Below the pieces are notes generated by a model. That model was given only the letters and a program-made list of their open reading frames with translations. It ran no database searches and was not told where the DNA came from. A program made the translations under genes and the position numbers. From NCBI GenBank assembly GCA_917880885.1, contig OU862918.1, forward strand, positions 30,217,988 through 30,281,987: a stretch of 64,000 nucleotides of DNA, read 5' to 3'. Below, in pieces: positions 30,391 to 42,960 of the stretch; the first letter of the stretch is position 1; every line of letters begins with the position of its first letter. Source of the DNA: Limnephilus marmoratus. Lineage: Eukaryota; Arthropoda; Insecta; Trichoptera; Limnephilidae.

Positions 30391-33300
30391 ATTAAATCTT
30401 AGCTATTGCTCGAAGAGACAATAGAAGGAAGTGTCAAAGGATTTATGGCTCAAACCGAAAACAAACGCGTCCCTCACTTTAAAGTCCAATAGTATAACCT
30501 TTTTTTTTTGTAAGTACATCTCCGAAAACCAATGAACTTGAATGAATATTTTTCTGCAAGGCCCGCACTAAATATGTAATGCAAATTGTAATAAAGTAAT
30601 ATTTTGTTTCTAAAATGCTGAAGGCTGGTTTTCTAAAATGGAAACTTCTTTAACACTGTTGTGATTTGAATCTTTTTCTGCAAGGTCCGCACTAAATAAA
30701 GTAAATAACTCACCCGAACTCTGCATGCCGCACAATACACTGAAAGCACTCTTGAAAACACAACCCATATCCACAAACCGTCATGCACTTTCGCAAAACA
30801 CAAAACGCATGCAATTATTAGTTTCAAATTGCATCTGCCAAACACAAATCTCGCGCCGAGGATAAAATATCTCCTGACTGCCCTACTTATAACTAATATT
30901 TCCTTATTTTCGCGAACCGAACTCCAATCATTTGACCTGCCTTTCTTGCGTATTAATCTCGACTACCCTCGCAAACGATACTCCCTAATCTCAACCGGAC
31001 GCTAGAACGATCTTCCCCTGACTCCTTTTATTTAAAATTTGATTATCCGCGTTTTCTTGCCAATAAAAATGAATTATTTCCCGTCTACACGCCCGAACTA
31101 CTGTTATCATTCCCTATATAACTGCGACTCTGAAAATCCGTCCGTCCCCGAGACCGAATCTACCCTGACTGCCCCTTTCAAAAAACTCCCCCTGGTTTCC
31201 TGTATCTTAATTCTATCCCCCGTGTGTGTGAGGTCCATGGTTTCTCAGATTTTTTCAAATTTATTACCTTTTTCCAAAAATCCTTCAAATTCGTTAAATC
31301 TCATAGCGATATATTTGACTTAAATCGACCAGCCTGTCAAATTTAATTACAATTTTTCGTAGAATTCTGACGTTATTCCGTGTTCGTTAGTTTTTGTTGC
31401 AGTTTCAAAACTTCAAAATAGTAATTTATTGGATGTACTTGAAAGCCAGAACACTTTCTAAACAGAGCCCTGTGACGTACTTAATGGACTCGACCCTAAC
31501 ATGTGGCACTGCTTTGTAGCTAATGTTAAATTCCTTTTCGTCTTCGTCTATTTTTTTGTGACTATTGCTGGGGTCGCCGGTGTAACCCATAAATCAACCC
31601 CGCAGATACTTGGATTTTTGAAATTATTTTAAGATGTAGAGCGCCCTTAGAAATCATCGGTGTATTATTATCATTACGGCGAGTTCATCACACTTTACTT
31701 TCGCTACAGAATTTCTTTGTATAACATTCTACGTGCGAATATTACATAACACATATTCATGATGATTAAATTAATGGTACCTAATATTTTTAAATTACCT
31801 GCGTGGCAACTTTCCTTTGTCCCTGTCCTCCCCTTACCCGTCCCAATCCAAATACCTGTTTCGCACCCTATTTTCTCTACAGTTATAATCGCATTTATTT
31901 TATTGCTGTGTTTTTATATTTAGGTTTATCACTTGTTGAATCTACACCTGTATTATATACATATTTTTTTAATTGCTGCTTTGTCCTGTTTTTTTTTTCT
32001 TTTCTTAAATATTCTTGTTTTCATTCAGTTACTTTTGTGTTTCTAAATACCTATCTGTGAACATTAATAATTGGTCTTTTTTTGTTATCCTCTTATGTAT
32101 ATTATATTATTAAGACTGTTTATGTTCCTTAAATAAATAAATAAATAACGATTTCACTAACCTTCGGCCACTCGGCTTTAATACATTTGAAATATTTTTG
32201 TGACAATAGGTAATGTTCTTTCGTTATTCGAATATTACAAATTTATATAAATGTTTGATGATTAATTTATTTTATTTTGTGATATTTTTATAATTTTACA
32301 CATTTATTTTTATAATTTTAGACATTTACATGATCAGCTTGGTGAGGTTAAATAATGATTTAATAACGACAAATTAGTATCACATGTGGATAAACAAAAC
32401 AATCGACACGAGGCAAGTGATAGATAACAAACTTAATTCTTTAACTTGTTCGTATTTAAAGTGAAACCTTTCGAAACGTGTTGTATTTATCCAAAGGTTA
32501 ATTACTGTCCTGACCATTGGGGAGTTGCGGGTACGATGAATTAGTCATTGTTAAGCTAATTAAAACTATAGAGAAACATTATAACTTAGCCAAACTCTTG
32601 TTCTCCTAATGTTATAATGTCGCCACTCAGAGATGTTATGTTAATTAAGACGGTTACATCGGCACATGACTTTTAATATCGTCTAATTTCATTCAAATTA
32701 AAGTTAGTCGGGAAACGTTCAGACCATACGATGTGGTAATACTCTTGTTTGATATTATGTGAGCCAGAACGTTAAGATGTAATTAGGTAAGAACTTAAGT
32801 GAGAAATAAAAAAGAGCTTTACCTACATTTGAAATGAGATGTTGGTGGTTGAGTTACTCTGTGCCAAAGACTTGAGCCATTTAATTAAGGTGTAAGTACA
32901 GAAAACTTTAAATGAACGAATTAAATATCTAGTGAACAGATGAAAATATAATTTGAGTGTCTTGGTTGGTTTTTAGAGATTATTTTTTTAATTTTTTTTT
33001 AACCCATTCATTATCAGTTATCGTGCTACGATAACCTTAACTTTAAAGAAGGAAATCTGTGACTTTTCACAAGCACGATAAACTCGCTAAAGCTGTCAGT
33101 CAAATCAATATTTCATTTATCACGAAAAAAAAAATGTTCTAAATAAATTGAAGTTTTCCTAACAGTTTTGTTTGTTAATGGTTAGTTAAGTTTGCAAAAT
33201 TTCAGGGAAACCTACAAATTTTTTATTTTCATATTATTGTGAATGTATGTATGTAAACAACAACTTTTAAAACCATAACACAGGGTCATCCCTAGCATGG

Positions 33301-34457
33301 AGGGTGAAATATCACAAAAAAACTATATGTACTTTCGATAATTCATGTATTAAATAAATTAATAAATATAAATACTATTTTATGTTAGAAAATTATTCTG
33401 ATTAAGAGCATTATATTCCCCTAAATCCTTCCTGGATTTTTAACACAACTGCTAATATTTTTTAACGTAATACTGGTATTTCTACCACTGGCATTTTCCT
33501 AAATTATGTTTTTTTGATAACTTACATAACTTACATTTTTGGAACATAATCAATAAATTTGCATAGTTAGAATGCCAAAACACAAAGCTGTAGAATATTA
33601 TCTTCTTATGTAGTTGGAGAAAAAATCTTTAAAATCGGTCCAGTGCTAAAACGAACGCCAAAACAGAAGCTCGATTTTGACAATTTTATTTATGTGTGAC
33701 CAGCCTGAGGTACGGTTGTCCTTTCCGTCCAGTATTTGGGGTTGTGGGTAACAGCAATAGTGATAACAACAGTTTTTAAAAATAAGGGTTTTTCAAATTT
33801 CTCGGCACCCGTATTTACTGCACCTCTGAGATCGTTAAATGGGGACAGTTTATTTATTCCGGGAATTTTAGGGACAAAACAAATATTTTCTAACGCTCTA
33901 GGCAATTTTTACATCAACTTTTAACCATTGTGGTATTGATGGAGAAACATCCTGAAAAATAAATGTGGTAATCCCAAAAGAGCTCGAGAAAGCGACATAT
34001 TATCTACTATCGTTTGCCTCCAAACTCTGCTCGTGATTTTTTTGCTATTTCGTAAAAAGGAACACAAGACTCTGAAACTCATCGTGGTAGGAAATGTAAG
34101 AAAAAAGGCCACAGGGACAATCTTCCGGTCGATGAACGAACAAGGTAAAAGAAATAACCCGTACTACCCTTCGGTCGGTTGATATTTTCCAGTTTGCTGT
34201 GGACAAGGGGGCGTGGTAAGGTCTGGTCCACAAAAGGAAAAACTGGACATTATGACTTAGTATAAAAGCAAAGATTCTTTGTCCTGGCCTTTGTCGGGGT
34301 TATTTTGGAGGAATACGTCTTCAGAAGGAGTAAGACGCTATTGAGGCTTCTAGGCAAGTTATGCATAACATCAGTCAAAGTCGAAATATTATTTCAGTAA
34401 ATAATGAAGAAAAGAAGTTGCATAAGATTGAAATTTCACCTGTCTTGTTTTAACAAT
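30391..34457. other. Mostly unrecognised stretch
   Basis: At 30600-30680 there is one more fragment of the family D 5' block. 30.7-31.3 kb is pyrimidine-rich with short open frames, none recognised. 31.8-32.15 kb ends in AAATAAATAAATAAATAA and may be a LINE 3' UTR. Near 33625 the words AAAATCGGTCCAGTGCTAAA resemble old transposon sequence. 33.7-34.3 kb has mixed composition with a TATAAAAGC at 34260. No complete feature is supported. Confidence 0.35.
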
Positions 34458-34610
34458 AGCTTCTCATAGGAGGCACTGTGGAAAAAAATCCCACAAAGCC
34501 TATGTTATCCTTGGGGATGCTGTATGGAAAGACTTTTTAGGGAAAGGGATAAGAGGAAGTTTTGAGAAGGAAAAGATTCGTGAGGTATTTAGGAATTGGT
34601 ATGTAATAAC
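34458..34610 (-). mobile_element. SINE C fragment, 3' part
   Basis: It matches, reversed, the 3' end of SINE C: GGAGGCACTGTGGAAAAAAA, CTTGGGGATGCTGTATGGAA, and AGGAATTGGTATG. Only the last 150 bp are present; the A tail is short or lost. Confidence 0.65.
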
Positions 34611-36089
34611 TTTAAATAATATATTCGCCGTGTATTTTGTACAGAAGGATAATATTTTGCTTTATAAAGCAACATTCAGATAAACGTTTTCGTTACATTG
34701 CATGGTGCGATTTATTTTTATACGTCAGATCAAATTAAAAATGTACATGGAATATTCTGCAGGGACTGCAATAACTATTCTTCTATAATAAATCAAACCC
34801 GTCACCTGGTTCTAGTGGAATCAATTGAACAAGTTACTGCAAAATGGCTATTTTAAGAAAGATTTCATATCAAAAACCAACAATTCTGAGAACCAAATGA
34901 CCCTAACGAACTTTCTAATTGCTTTTCGTAATTTCAATTTGTCAAATTCTAAAGAAAATTGAATTGACCGATTAAAGCGAACTCTGCAGTATCACGATGT
35001 CAGAAATAAGGTTACCAATCACATTGACTTTGCATTATTGATTAGTTTGGCAAACAGAATCTTATGTTTTCAAAACAATGTATTATTGCGTGTGGTTCTG
35101 GGTAGAATATTAATGCCTTTTTGGTAAATTATAATCTGTTTTATTATCTTTTAACTGGTTTAACCCTTCAGGATATTTTTTTCGGTTTATGTGAAAGTAC
35201 AGATATTTGCCGTAGAGTCAATTTTTTGGCTTTTGGGAACGGCGGATTTCAAGTGTGGAAATCAACAACAGAAGAATCAAAATGCACATCTCCATTAAAC
35301 CAAAAGTTACTCGTACCACCACAGTTTGAGAAAAAGTTGTGTGACTGAGAAATTGTGTTAAATATTTTTATGTGAATTGACAAAAAAGTGAGGTGAAAAT
35401 ATTACCTAGATACATATCTATTAAAGAGCGGTCAGTACATTTAATTAATCCATACAGTTGTCACCTCCCATGATATCTCGGTCACTTTAATATCGATTCG
35501 TTCGGAGATTGTGCTTTGATCAGCCAAGAGATTTATCGGTGCCGTAACATCAGAAGAACGTGCTGTGGGAAAATAAGGTGAGTAAGATTTCCTTCCAGTC
35601 ATTTAGAAAACTCATAATTAAAGGAATATAGTCCATTGATTGATACACGAGTATCTGCGACTAAAGTAATTTTAGCTTAGTATTTAAATTTAAATGTAAG
35701 GTGAGCCATTTTAAAAACCCTTTTAAAGTTGCATTCAACGTTTGAATACTGAAAAATGAATAAAAATAGAAAGGGTATTACATACATTATCCATCAAAAA
35801 CAGTTTTTAGTTTTCTGGAACGTTCGGAAATGTTATATGTTTTTGGATTTTATTGCAAAAATATAAAAATATTCAATTTACTATTTTAGTGGAAAAGTAC
35901 AAAAATTCTCCTATCTACAGACAACGTATTTAAGAGTATTAACAGAAAGTATGCCAGAGGCCTGATTGGTTTGCTTTAACATTTTAAAAAAATGTTCATA
36001 ACTATGAACATTTTGCAAAATACCCAAAGATATTAAAATACAAGAGATGTGCTATGATGGCTGCCCAACCGTCGGTGGATTACTAATGG
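34611..36089. other. Unrecognised stretch with a candidate non-coding exon
   Basis: Mostly AT-rich. At 35578 the sequence AAATAAG|GTGAGTAAG is an excellent splice-donor consensus. The about 110 bp before it are less AT-rich and have no transposon hallmark. This could be the end of an untranslated first exon of a plus-strand gene. No coding sequence supports it. Confidence 0.3.
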
Positions 36090-36390
36090 GCATAGTTTGA
36101 TTTCGGAAAGAATTTGTTCATTTAGTTTATTTTTTGAAGGTGGTGCAATAGTAGTGGTTATAAATATAGTTTGAATACGGAAAGAATTCGTTCATTTAGT
36201 TGATTTTTTGAAGTGTGCCGTGATATTGGTTAACAATATGGTTTTAATGTGGAAATAATTCATTCATTGAGTTGATTTTTTGAAGGTGTGCAGTAGTATT
36301 GGTTAACAATATACGTAGTTTGAATACGGAAAGAATTCGTTCATTTTGTTTATTTTTTTAAAGCGTGCAGTAGTATTGATTAACAACATC
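36090..36390. repeat. Imperfect tandem repeat, four units of about 70-76 bp
   Basis: The units start near 36096, 36169, 36239 and 36315. They share AGTTTGAATACGGAAAGAAT, TTCATTTAGTTGATTTTTTG and GCAGTAGTATTGGTTAACAA, with substitutions and small indels. Non-coding. Confidence 0.8.
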
Positions 36391-37599
36391 GCCGACGCCA
36401 GTAAAAACTGCGGATAGCACATATCTTTTCAATAACTTTGGAAATATTCCATTTTTTTATTGGTGGTGTTGTTCTATCCTCCGTTTGGTGTGATGGTTTT
36501 GTCTCAAGTGGATGTAAAAAGAAGTCAGGATGATATGGCACGATCGTGTGAAACAAGAACATAAAGGGTCAAGAATCAGTGATGTAAGTATATGAAATTT
36601 GGCGGGCATTTTTTACATCGGAAGTGTTATATAATATTATAACATTCCAACATATCTGCCTACTACACTGTGGAGAACAGCGTGATGGTTTGATAGTGTT
36701 TGGTACAGTTGGGACAAAATAAATCGAATGCTCTCGAGAAAAACCCGTCGAGTTGCGCCAATAAAAAATATGAGGTTGTTGTCTTTTCCATTATAAAGTG
36801 AAGTAGCAAACAAATCTACATATTTGATTTCAATTCTGAACCCCTTCCAGAAAGAAATAACAACAATTTTGGAGTACCTATCTGCTTTGAGAGGATATAA
36901 TATATCCCGTACAAAATTGTCCTCTTTAGAGTAACCTTTTTTGTTATTTGATATCCGCGTCAGATAACATTTACGCACATATTTTTATTGTACTTTTACA
37001 AAAGTAGAATAAGCAGTTGTTTTTATTACTATTCTGCTCATAACCAATATCGTTAGACCTGCGATATAAAACAAAACATGGCCAATGAAATCATCACCGC
37101 AAATTAATGAAATACGAATACTGATGTTTTTAAGAAGATAGATCCAAATCTGATTAAGATAATGTATTCAGAATGATGTTATTTATTACTCTGTATAAAG
37201 TCTGAAGCCAACTTTGTGTTATAACTATAATACAAAAAATATATTTTCGGGAGTAGAAGAATATTAAAAACAAGGTAACTACTCAAAGTTACAAAAATCA
37301 TGTCTATTTCATGTTGTAGAACAAAACATGAAATTTTTGAAATTCTTTGTACCGAAGCATAGAAAATCGTACCTTTAATTTTTAGATTATAATTTCTTTT
37401 ATTTTTGGGAAAATGCTTTAAAATTATTGATAAAAATTGAAAAAAAAGGTTTGTTTTATCTGATATATTTCCGTTTTAATTTTTTTTACTGAAAATTAGT
37501 CTCTTAACACAGATCACAGAAGTAATTTTAAATAGAAAAAATCATTTTGTAATCAAAATCTCATTAAAACACAAATAATTGACGTTATATACATTTAAT
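36391..37599. other. AT-rich stretch, nothing recognised
   Basis: An open minus-strand frame of 113 codons (36637-36978) has no recognisable domain and a composition close to background. I do not call it a gene. Confidence 0.35.
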
Positions 37600-37720
37600 T
37601 TTTATAAGAAAAACTCTCTTTTTGCAACTTTTTAATGTTATTCCCACCAAACATTGTCTTGTTGTCTTTCATATTTTCGTTTAGATTATTATTATTTTCT
37701 TTTTCTTCAATGACCTTATA
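37600..37720. mobile_element. SINE A remnant: both outer arms joined, head lost
   Basis: The left 50 bp (AAAACTCTCTTTTTGCAACT ... GTTATTCCCACC) match the outer end of the minus arm of the palindromic copy at 5.55 kb. The next bases (TTGTCTTTCATATTTTCG ... TTCTTCAATGA) match the plus arm. The tRNA-like centre is missing, as if a palindromic copy had lost its middle. Confidence 0.55.
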
Positions 37721-38910
37721 TTTATTTAATTAAGTACATATTTTTTCTAATATTGCTTCTCAGATAAAATTTTGTCGAATTGATTCCACGAAAAAAACAT
37801 CATCAACAAAACTTTATTTTAAAATTAACTTTTCTGTACTATAAATTGACTCGAAGATAAATAATTGACGATGATTCGCTTTTAATGAAGCTTTAATCAA
37901 GTCGAAACTTAAATACAAAATAAGTCTTAGAAATCTAAGACTTATTTTATAATCGTAAATTAACATTTCGTGTGTATTTTCAACGCGATATCTAATTTTC
38001 TCATCGCGACAAAGACATGGCAAGTACTGCACTAAAAATACAGGGATTCAACGTTCTATTGAAATACGAGCAGTTAAACCACCCAAGAAACAAATAAGCC
38101 TTCACAAAAACCCTTCTAATTTATTCGAAACAAAACACCCTCACCATTGCGAAACACTCCGCTTCTCTGTTCACCTGTTTCACCAAGGTAGGTTGGCAGG
38201 TTTCAACCTAACTGTGCTCAATTTGTTGATCAGTCGACACGAGTTTTCAGTAATTGAGGGCGCGCCTCTTGGCGTCGCGTCGCATCGCTGTGAGCCCGAA
38301 TGGCATTCTCGCTAATGTTTACTTACTCGTACTTTGAACATTCATATCTGCTTTAGACATTGGAGTATAAGAAGCGAGATGTACCCTGCACTGCTTTTCT
38401 GAAAATATTATAAAATGGCCACGTAATTGAGTTACATTTGTATTCTGAGGTTCAATTTGGTAAGAATGCCAGATATGTCTACCTCAAATGGATCTTGGTT
38501 TTTTGAAGTTGTTTAAAAAGCGAAAGTTACTGACCTCTAGCGTAACATTTCGAAGATTAGTGCAGATTCCTCCCTGCAACGGCCTATGATATTCCTAAGC
38601 TTGTTGTAGTGATAGTTGATAAAACAGATTTCTTTACATAGTCTGGCATGTGTTTCATTGTTTATATTTGTTAGTATTAGTTTTTTTGGTTACAAATATT
38701 GTGTTCTGTTGAATAAAATGCTTTTTACCTCTTGAAAACAGCTAGAATCAACTAAGTTATGGTTTGAAGACCATTGTAGTGAGTTGTCGGGACGGGAAAA
38801 AGTTTTGTTGTAAAATGTGTTTATAATTTAATAAATAAGTTGGAATTAGCCAGTGAAGAAATATTGCGTCTTTATTGAAGATCTTCTGCCATAAAAAAAC
38901 AAAACTATAC
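37721..38910. other. Stretch without recognised features
   Basis: AT-rich, with a GC-richer patch at 38250-38310 (GGGCGCGCCTCTTGGCGTCG). No open frame or repeat was identified. Confidence 0.35.
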
Positions 38911-39237
38911 AGAAGTGAAACTTCTTTAGCGCCGCTAGTGACTTGAAATTCGGGTGAAACGGAAATGCGTCGCAACACAGTTCTACACAAATACTCGGTT
39001 GTAATACTTAATGCTGTAAATTCGCACCTCGGCGCGTGCCTCCCATAGCATAGTTATCAAAGTGCCTAACAAGTCTCAGCGGCCAAGAAACATCAAGCGA
39101 ACGGGGGTTCGAATCCTATGAAATCCAAAAAAAAAAAATATTTTTACTTTGTGATATCAATATCCAATCTTCAAACCACTTAAAAAAACAAGCAAAGAAA
39201 AGACAGCGACATCTAGCGACTTTCTAGTTTCACTTCT
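38911..39237 (+). mobile_element. Family D repeat with perfect 12-bp terminal inverted repeats
   Basis: It starts AGAAGTGAAACT (38911-38922) and ends AGTTTCACTTCT (39226-39237), exact reverse complements. The 5' block CTTCTTTAGCGCCG and GAAACGGAAATGC and the 3' extension ACCGTGTGTGAATT are shared with the 29 kb array and the 60.5 kb copy. Terminal inverted repeats argue for a non-autonomous DNA transposon. It is enlarged by a nested tRNA-like insertion. Confidence 0.65.
39041..39139 (+). mobile_element. tRNA-like retroposon with A tail, nested in family D
   Basis: An A box (ATAGCATAGTTATC, 39046-39058) and a B box (GGTTCGAATCC, 39106-39116) at tRNA-like spacing are followed by ATGAAATCC and a 12-base A run. 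It is about 100 bp, so a tRNA-only SINE or retroposed tRNA. It is distinct from SINE A and SINE B heads. Stem pairing is too poor to be a functional tRNA gene. Confidence 0.55.
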
Positions 39238-39299
39238 ACCGTGTGTGAATTACACGCTTTAGTTAAAATATCTTGCTGAACAATTATGATTTCTAATCA

Positions 39300-39440
39300 T
39301 TGGAGATAATAATGTTAACACATGAAAAACGGAAAACAGAAAAATTCGAAAAATATTCGGTCGTTTCTATGAATGTAACTCAGGATCTCAGCTTTTTGAT
39401 TTAACCGCTTAGCTTATTGGACACTGTCAATTTCAGTCAA
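39300..39440 (-). mobile_element. SINE A remnant
   Basis: Reversed body words (GGAGATAATAATG, GAAAAACGGAAAACAGAAAA) precede a decayed tRNA-like block (GGTCGTTTCTATGAATGTAA, CTTAGCTTATTGG). Strongly diverged. Confidence 0.45.
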
Positions 39441-39514
39441 ATCATTCTATTTCATATCATTCAAATGATTCCATAAAAATATTGAATTGCAATTTTAATT
39501 ATTTTTCTTCTTTC

Positions 39515-39790
39515 AATGTGAATACCGCCCAAAAGCTCTAACTTATTGCTGTTTAGAGCCAGTGGGATTTTAACATCCCAATTGACGGTATTGTCTTCAG
39601 GCTGAAGGATTTGAAAAGAGGAGACGGAGAAGCGGGAAGTCGGTATTCAAATCTGGTCACTAAACACGTCTAAAATCATTACAAGCAATATATCGTTTTA
39701 GAATGGTGGTCTTTTTCCAGGGTGATTCTGAGAGTATCTTCCATTCCGGAATGTACCGAATGCATACTATTTATTATTTTGAATATACAC
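39515..39790 (-). mobile_element. SINE B copy, head missing
   Basis: Reversed matches to SINE B: GTGAATACCGCCCAAAAG (3' end), AGAGCCAGTGGGATT, then AGAATGGTGGTCTTTTTCCA and GAGAGTATCTTCCATTCCGG. The tRNA-like head beyond 39790 is not found. Confidence 0.7.
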
Positions 39791-41329
39791 TCTAGAACAT
39801 ACAATCAACACGAAATTTACTTCAGCTTCACAACCTGCGTGACGGAACCCGCAAAAGCACTTTTTTTTAGATTTGTGAATGCCGAAAAATAAAAATTGAT
39901 AATTATTTACGAGAAACGGCCAAATACGAGTAAAATTCAGTTTTCGACTTTAAATTAGGGCTAAATCTTTTTTTTTTAAAGAAAGAAAATCATTCCCGGG
40001 TTACGAATAACCTGACAATATTTGAAAATCTCCTACACTACCACCACAGAAAGCGGAAAATGTTGCTTGTTTCGTGATGGAGAACTTAGCCAGCCGAGGA
40101 ATCGAACATGCGACGCCTGCGTGGGACCCAAACGCGAGGCGAACTCAGCCACTGACCGATTAATTCAACAATTAGTTACTGAAAAGCATCCATATATTTG
40201 AAGTAATTTTCCAATATTCTCGGTGTTAGTATTGGCTACATTATCATTTGCTAACTTTTCACGTCATAATATTTTATGAGAATCCTCTTTTCTATAAAAT
40301 AATTGTTTGAACAATTTCTATTCTTTGAATCCATATTCGCATGACATGGAGCCCAAAACAATTATTATGGGACGATTAAATTAGTTGCGGACACCATACC
40401 GTTGTTGTGTTTTAAATTCGAGTTGATTAAGATAAACTTGCAAATTCTCTTCGAGTTTCGTGAACGCTCTGGGATACAGTAAATTTAACAGTCTTTTTAT
40501 GATAAACTACAATATATTTATGATAAAATTGAAATAATTTTTTTTGTTGTGAAGCCTAATTAAAAAATCTTATATCTTAGATGAAAAGGATGATAAATAT
40601 ATGTAAACACACTACATTTAAGCCAATAATACGATTTAAATATAATCTATTTTTTTTTTTGGATTTAAATATAAAATTTGTTTATTATAAAAATTGATGT
40701 TTGTATCGTGCTAGACTACAGAAATGAATATTCCAATTTTGGATGAGACTCTCCGCCAAAGTGATCTTTTTATCATTCATACCCAACAAGATTGTTTTTT
40801 GGAAACAAAATCAACTACGAAAAGTTTGTTTATACTTGTATTTCACAATACCTTTGGTTTATACAGAACTTATAATATGACTTGAAAAGCTTATGCCGAC
40901 CTATATATAAAATTAGAGTGAATTCTTTGGAGCGGTTTTATTTATGGTCCTCTGACAATTAAATCATAAATGATTTCAAAGAATCGCATCTATTGAAAAT
41001 GTGTGAAATTTATCAAAAATAGGTATATATTTATTTGCATTATTAAATGAAAATAAATGTATTATGTACGTCAAATAATATTTTCGATGCCCTTGATGAC
41101 TTGGATGATGTAAGTATATTCCCGATGAAAATAGAACTAATTAAAAAAAAACCAACAGTGCTTGTTTATGATATTTCAAATATACATATATTGTCGTCAG
41201 AATTACACAGTAAAAAAACTTTTAACCATCATAGCATTTTCCATTGTAATATATTGTTCTACCGGTATTACAATGGGAGTAGCTCCGATGAATTAGAGCC
41301 TTTCATCTCTATGGAACATAATTGGAAAA
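39791..41329. other. AT-rich stretch with one tRNA-like block
   Basis: At about 40085-40165 (minus) there is a block with reversed B-box-like GCCGAGGAATCGAACATGCG and an A-box side (CTCAGCCACTGACCGA). It is a probable relic of another tRNA-derived sequence. The remainder is AT-rich with no recognised feature. The frame at 41047-41433 runs into the LINE tail at 41340 and is not a gene. Confidence 0.4.
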
Positions 41330-41564
41330 TGCAAACACGCCAAACGGCAACACGCCAAGCGCGTCCAATTCGTCTTGTCTTGTGTTCAAGATCTCGGCTG
41401 TGGAACGATTTGTCGGCCTCTGTGCAGAGTTAACGTAAAAAAACGGGACATGGTTGACATTTTTTACATGAGTATAGGTAGTTTCATGATTCGTCTTGTC
41501 TTGAGTTCAACAGCTCGACTGTGGAATGATTTTTGGGCCTCTGTGTAGAGTTAATATAAAAAAA
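41330..41564 (+). pseudogene. Two short LINE ORF2 C-terminal scraps in tandem
   Basis: At 41350-41425 the frame reads IRLVLCSRSRLWNDLSASVQ; at 41490-41555 a near-identical stretch (CGTCTTGTCTTGAGTTCAAC, GACTGTGGAATGATTTTTGG) follows. This matches SFLCSTARLWNDLPASVF in the LINE fragment at 57.2 kb. Each scrap ends with an AGTTAAYRTAAAAAAA tail, so these are two separately truncated or duplicated LINE 3' ends. Confidence 0.55.
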
Positions 41565-41707
41565 ACTTAATTACCTACCTTCCTTCTTCGACTTCTTCCC
41601 CTCCTCACTTACTTCAGCCTCACAATGTACCCCAATTGGAGATGCCATAGTCCCACTGGCTTCAGAAGGTAGGGAGCAGTCGAGACTCTTGTGGATTATT
41701 CACATTT
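41565..41707 (+). mobile_element. SINE B fragment, 3' part
   Basis: CTTCAGCCTCACAATGTACC, CCAATTGGAGATGCCATAGT and CACTGGCTTCAGAAGG match the SINE B body. It ends TATTCACATTTTCTTAAG without a clear A run. Confidence 0.7.
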
Positions 41708-42299
41708 TCTTAAGTCGGTTCCTCATGTCTAAGGATCGTGATCCCCACTCCAATTTCCATGGTGGATAATCCTCCAGGTCCTCCACTCCTCTCGTTTCTG
41801 CACTGCGTGATGGAGCCAAAGACACCGACGTACCAGACGCCAGTGTTTCTTGGTAACTCCAGCGCATTAGTAACCTTCCTCTGCCTTAAAAATAAAAATG
41901 GCAGAAAAGTAGGTGTATCACACGAGATCATTTTTTTTATTGGCACAGCCTGTTATGTGCTTGCTTGGTAGTTTATGTGGGCTATTTGCCAAATATTAAC
42001 ACAGTTTGTGTGGGGTTCAAATAATATACCATCCGGAACTTTGCAGAATCCTGCGCGCCAATACTCGGTTCCCGAGTATGTTCTGGATGTTGGAGAGCAT
42101 GACACAATCTCTGAGCATGGGCACAATGGTATGCATGATATGATGGTTCGGGTGATTATTGAAAGATGATGTTCAGAAAAATATAGTGTAGTATATATTG
42201 ATCTAATTAACAGTATTACAAATATGTTTAAATTAAACTTACCCCCAGGGATCGGTCGATGGTTTAAATTCTATCTAAGCTAACTAACATTTATATAAC

Positions 42300-42960
42300 C
42301 GTGTGCGGGCGTGTGTGAGCGGGTATGAGCGGGAAGCCTCCATCAAACCGGTGAGGATCCGATCTCGTCAGACCCAGCTGGAACCATCAGGATCTCCGTC
42401 CGGAAAGGGTGCCCTGGAGACGGGTCCAGCGTCTCCAGCACAGGGTGGCTGATCTCAGCGCATTGAGTTCCCATCCATGACAATGTGGGAGCTCCACGGG
42501 CGGATGGCCTTGGCTGGTGCAGTCCAGAGCGCGTTGTTATGTTAATACAACTCCCGTATGTAAAATAAGGCCTGGATAGCGCCCCGGGAGTATTATGCTT
42601 CCTTGGCAGCATGCGCGGTTTCACAACATCGCGCGATGGCAACGATTTGCGGTAGTAAATTATTTAATTTTACATTGCACGCGCGGACCTTTGCGGTCAT
42701 TTAATCTGGCACAACACTCGATTAAACTTTATATTTATTCGGTTGAAACTTCACCCATCATTGTGGAAATACTATTCTTACATTTCCTATACGTTCACCC
42801 GTCTGGGTTTAATGTAAATTATAATTAATTGACTGTGCCAACATTTCAACGATTGCCCGTCGGTGAAACGATTCCAGAGTGAAAACCAAACCGGAGCCGG
42901 AAACCATAGATTCCCGGCCGTCTCTGTGTTGCCTGCCCGTATTCTTAATCACTTTACGAA
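42300..42960. other. GC-richer block of unknown nature
   Basis: G+C is clearly above the surroundings from GTGTGCGGGCGTGTGTGAGC (about 42301) to about 42950. A promoter-like TATATAACC precedes it. Open frames on both strands (for example 42343-42642) show no domain. A fragment of an LTR element is possible, but no terminal repeat or primer-binding site was found. Confidence 0.3.

Noticed and set aside
41047..41433. 128-codon plus-strand frame as a host gene
   Set aside because: The first two thirds are AT-rich background and the last third is the LINE tail RLWNDL; the fusion is fortuitous.
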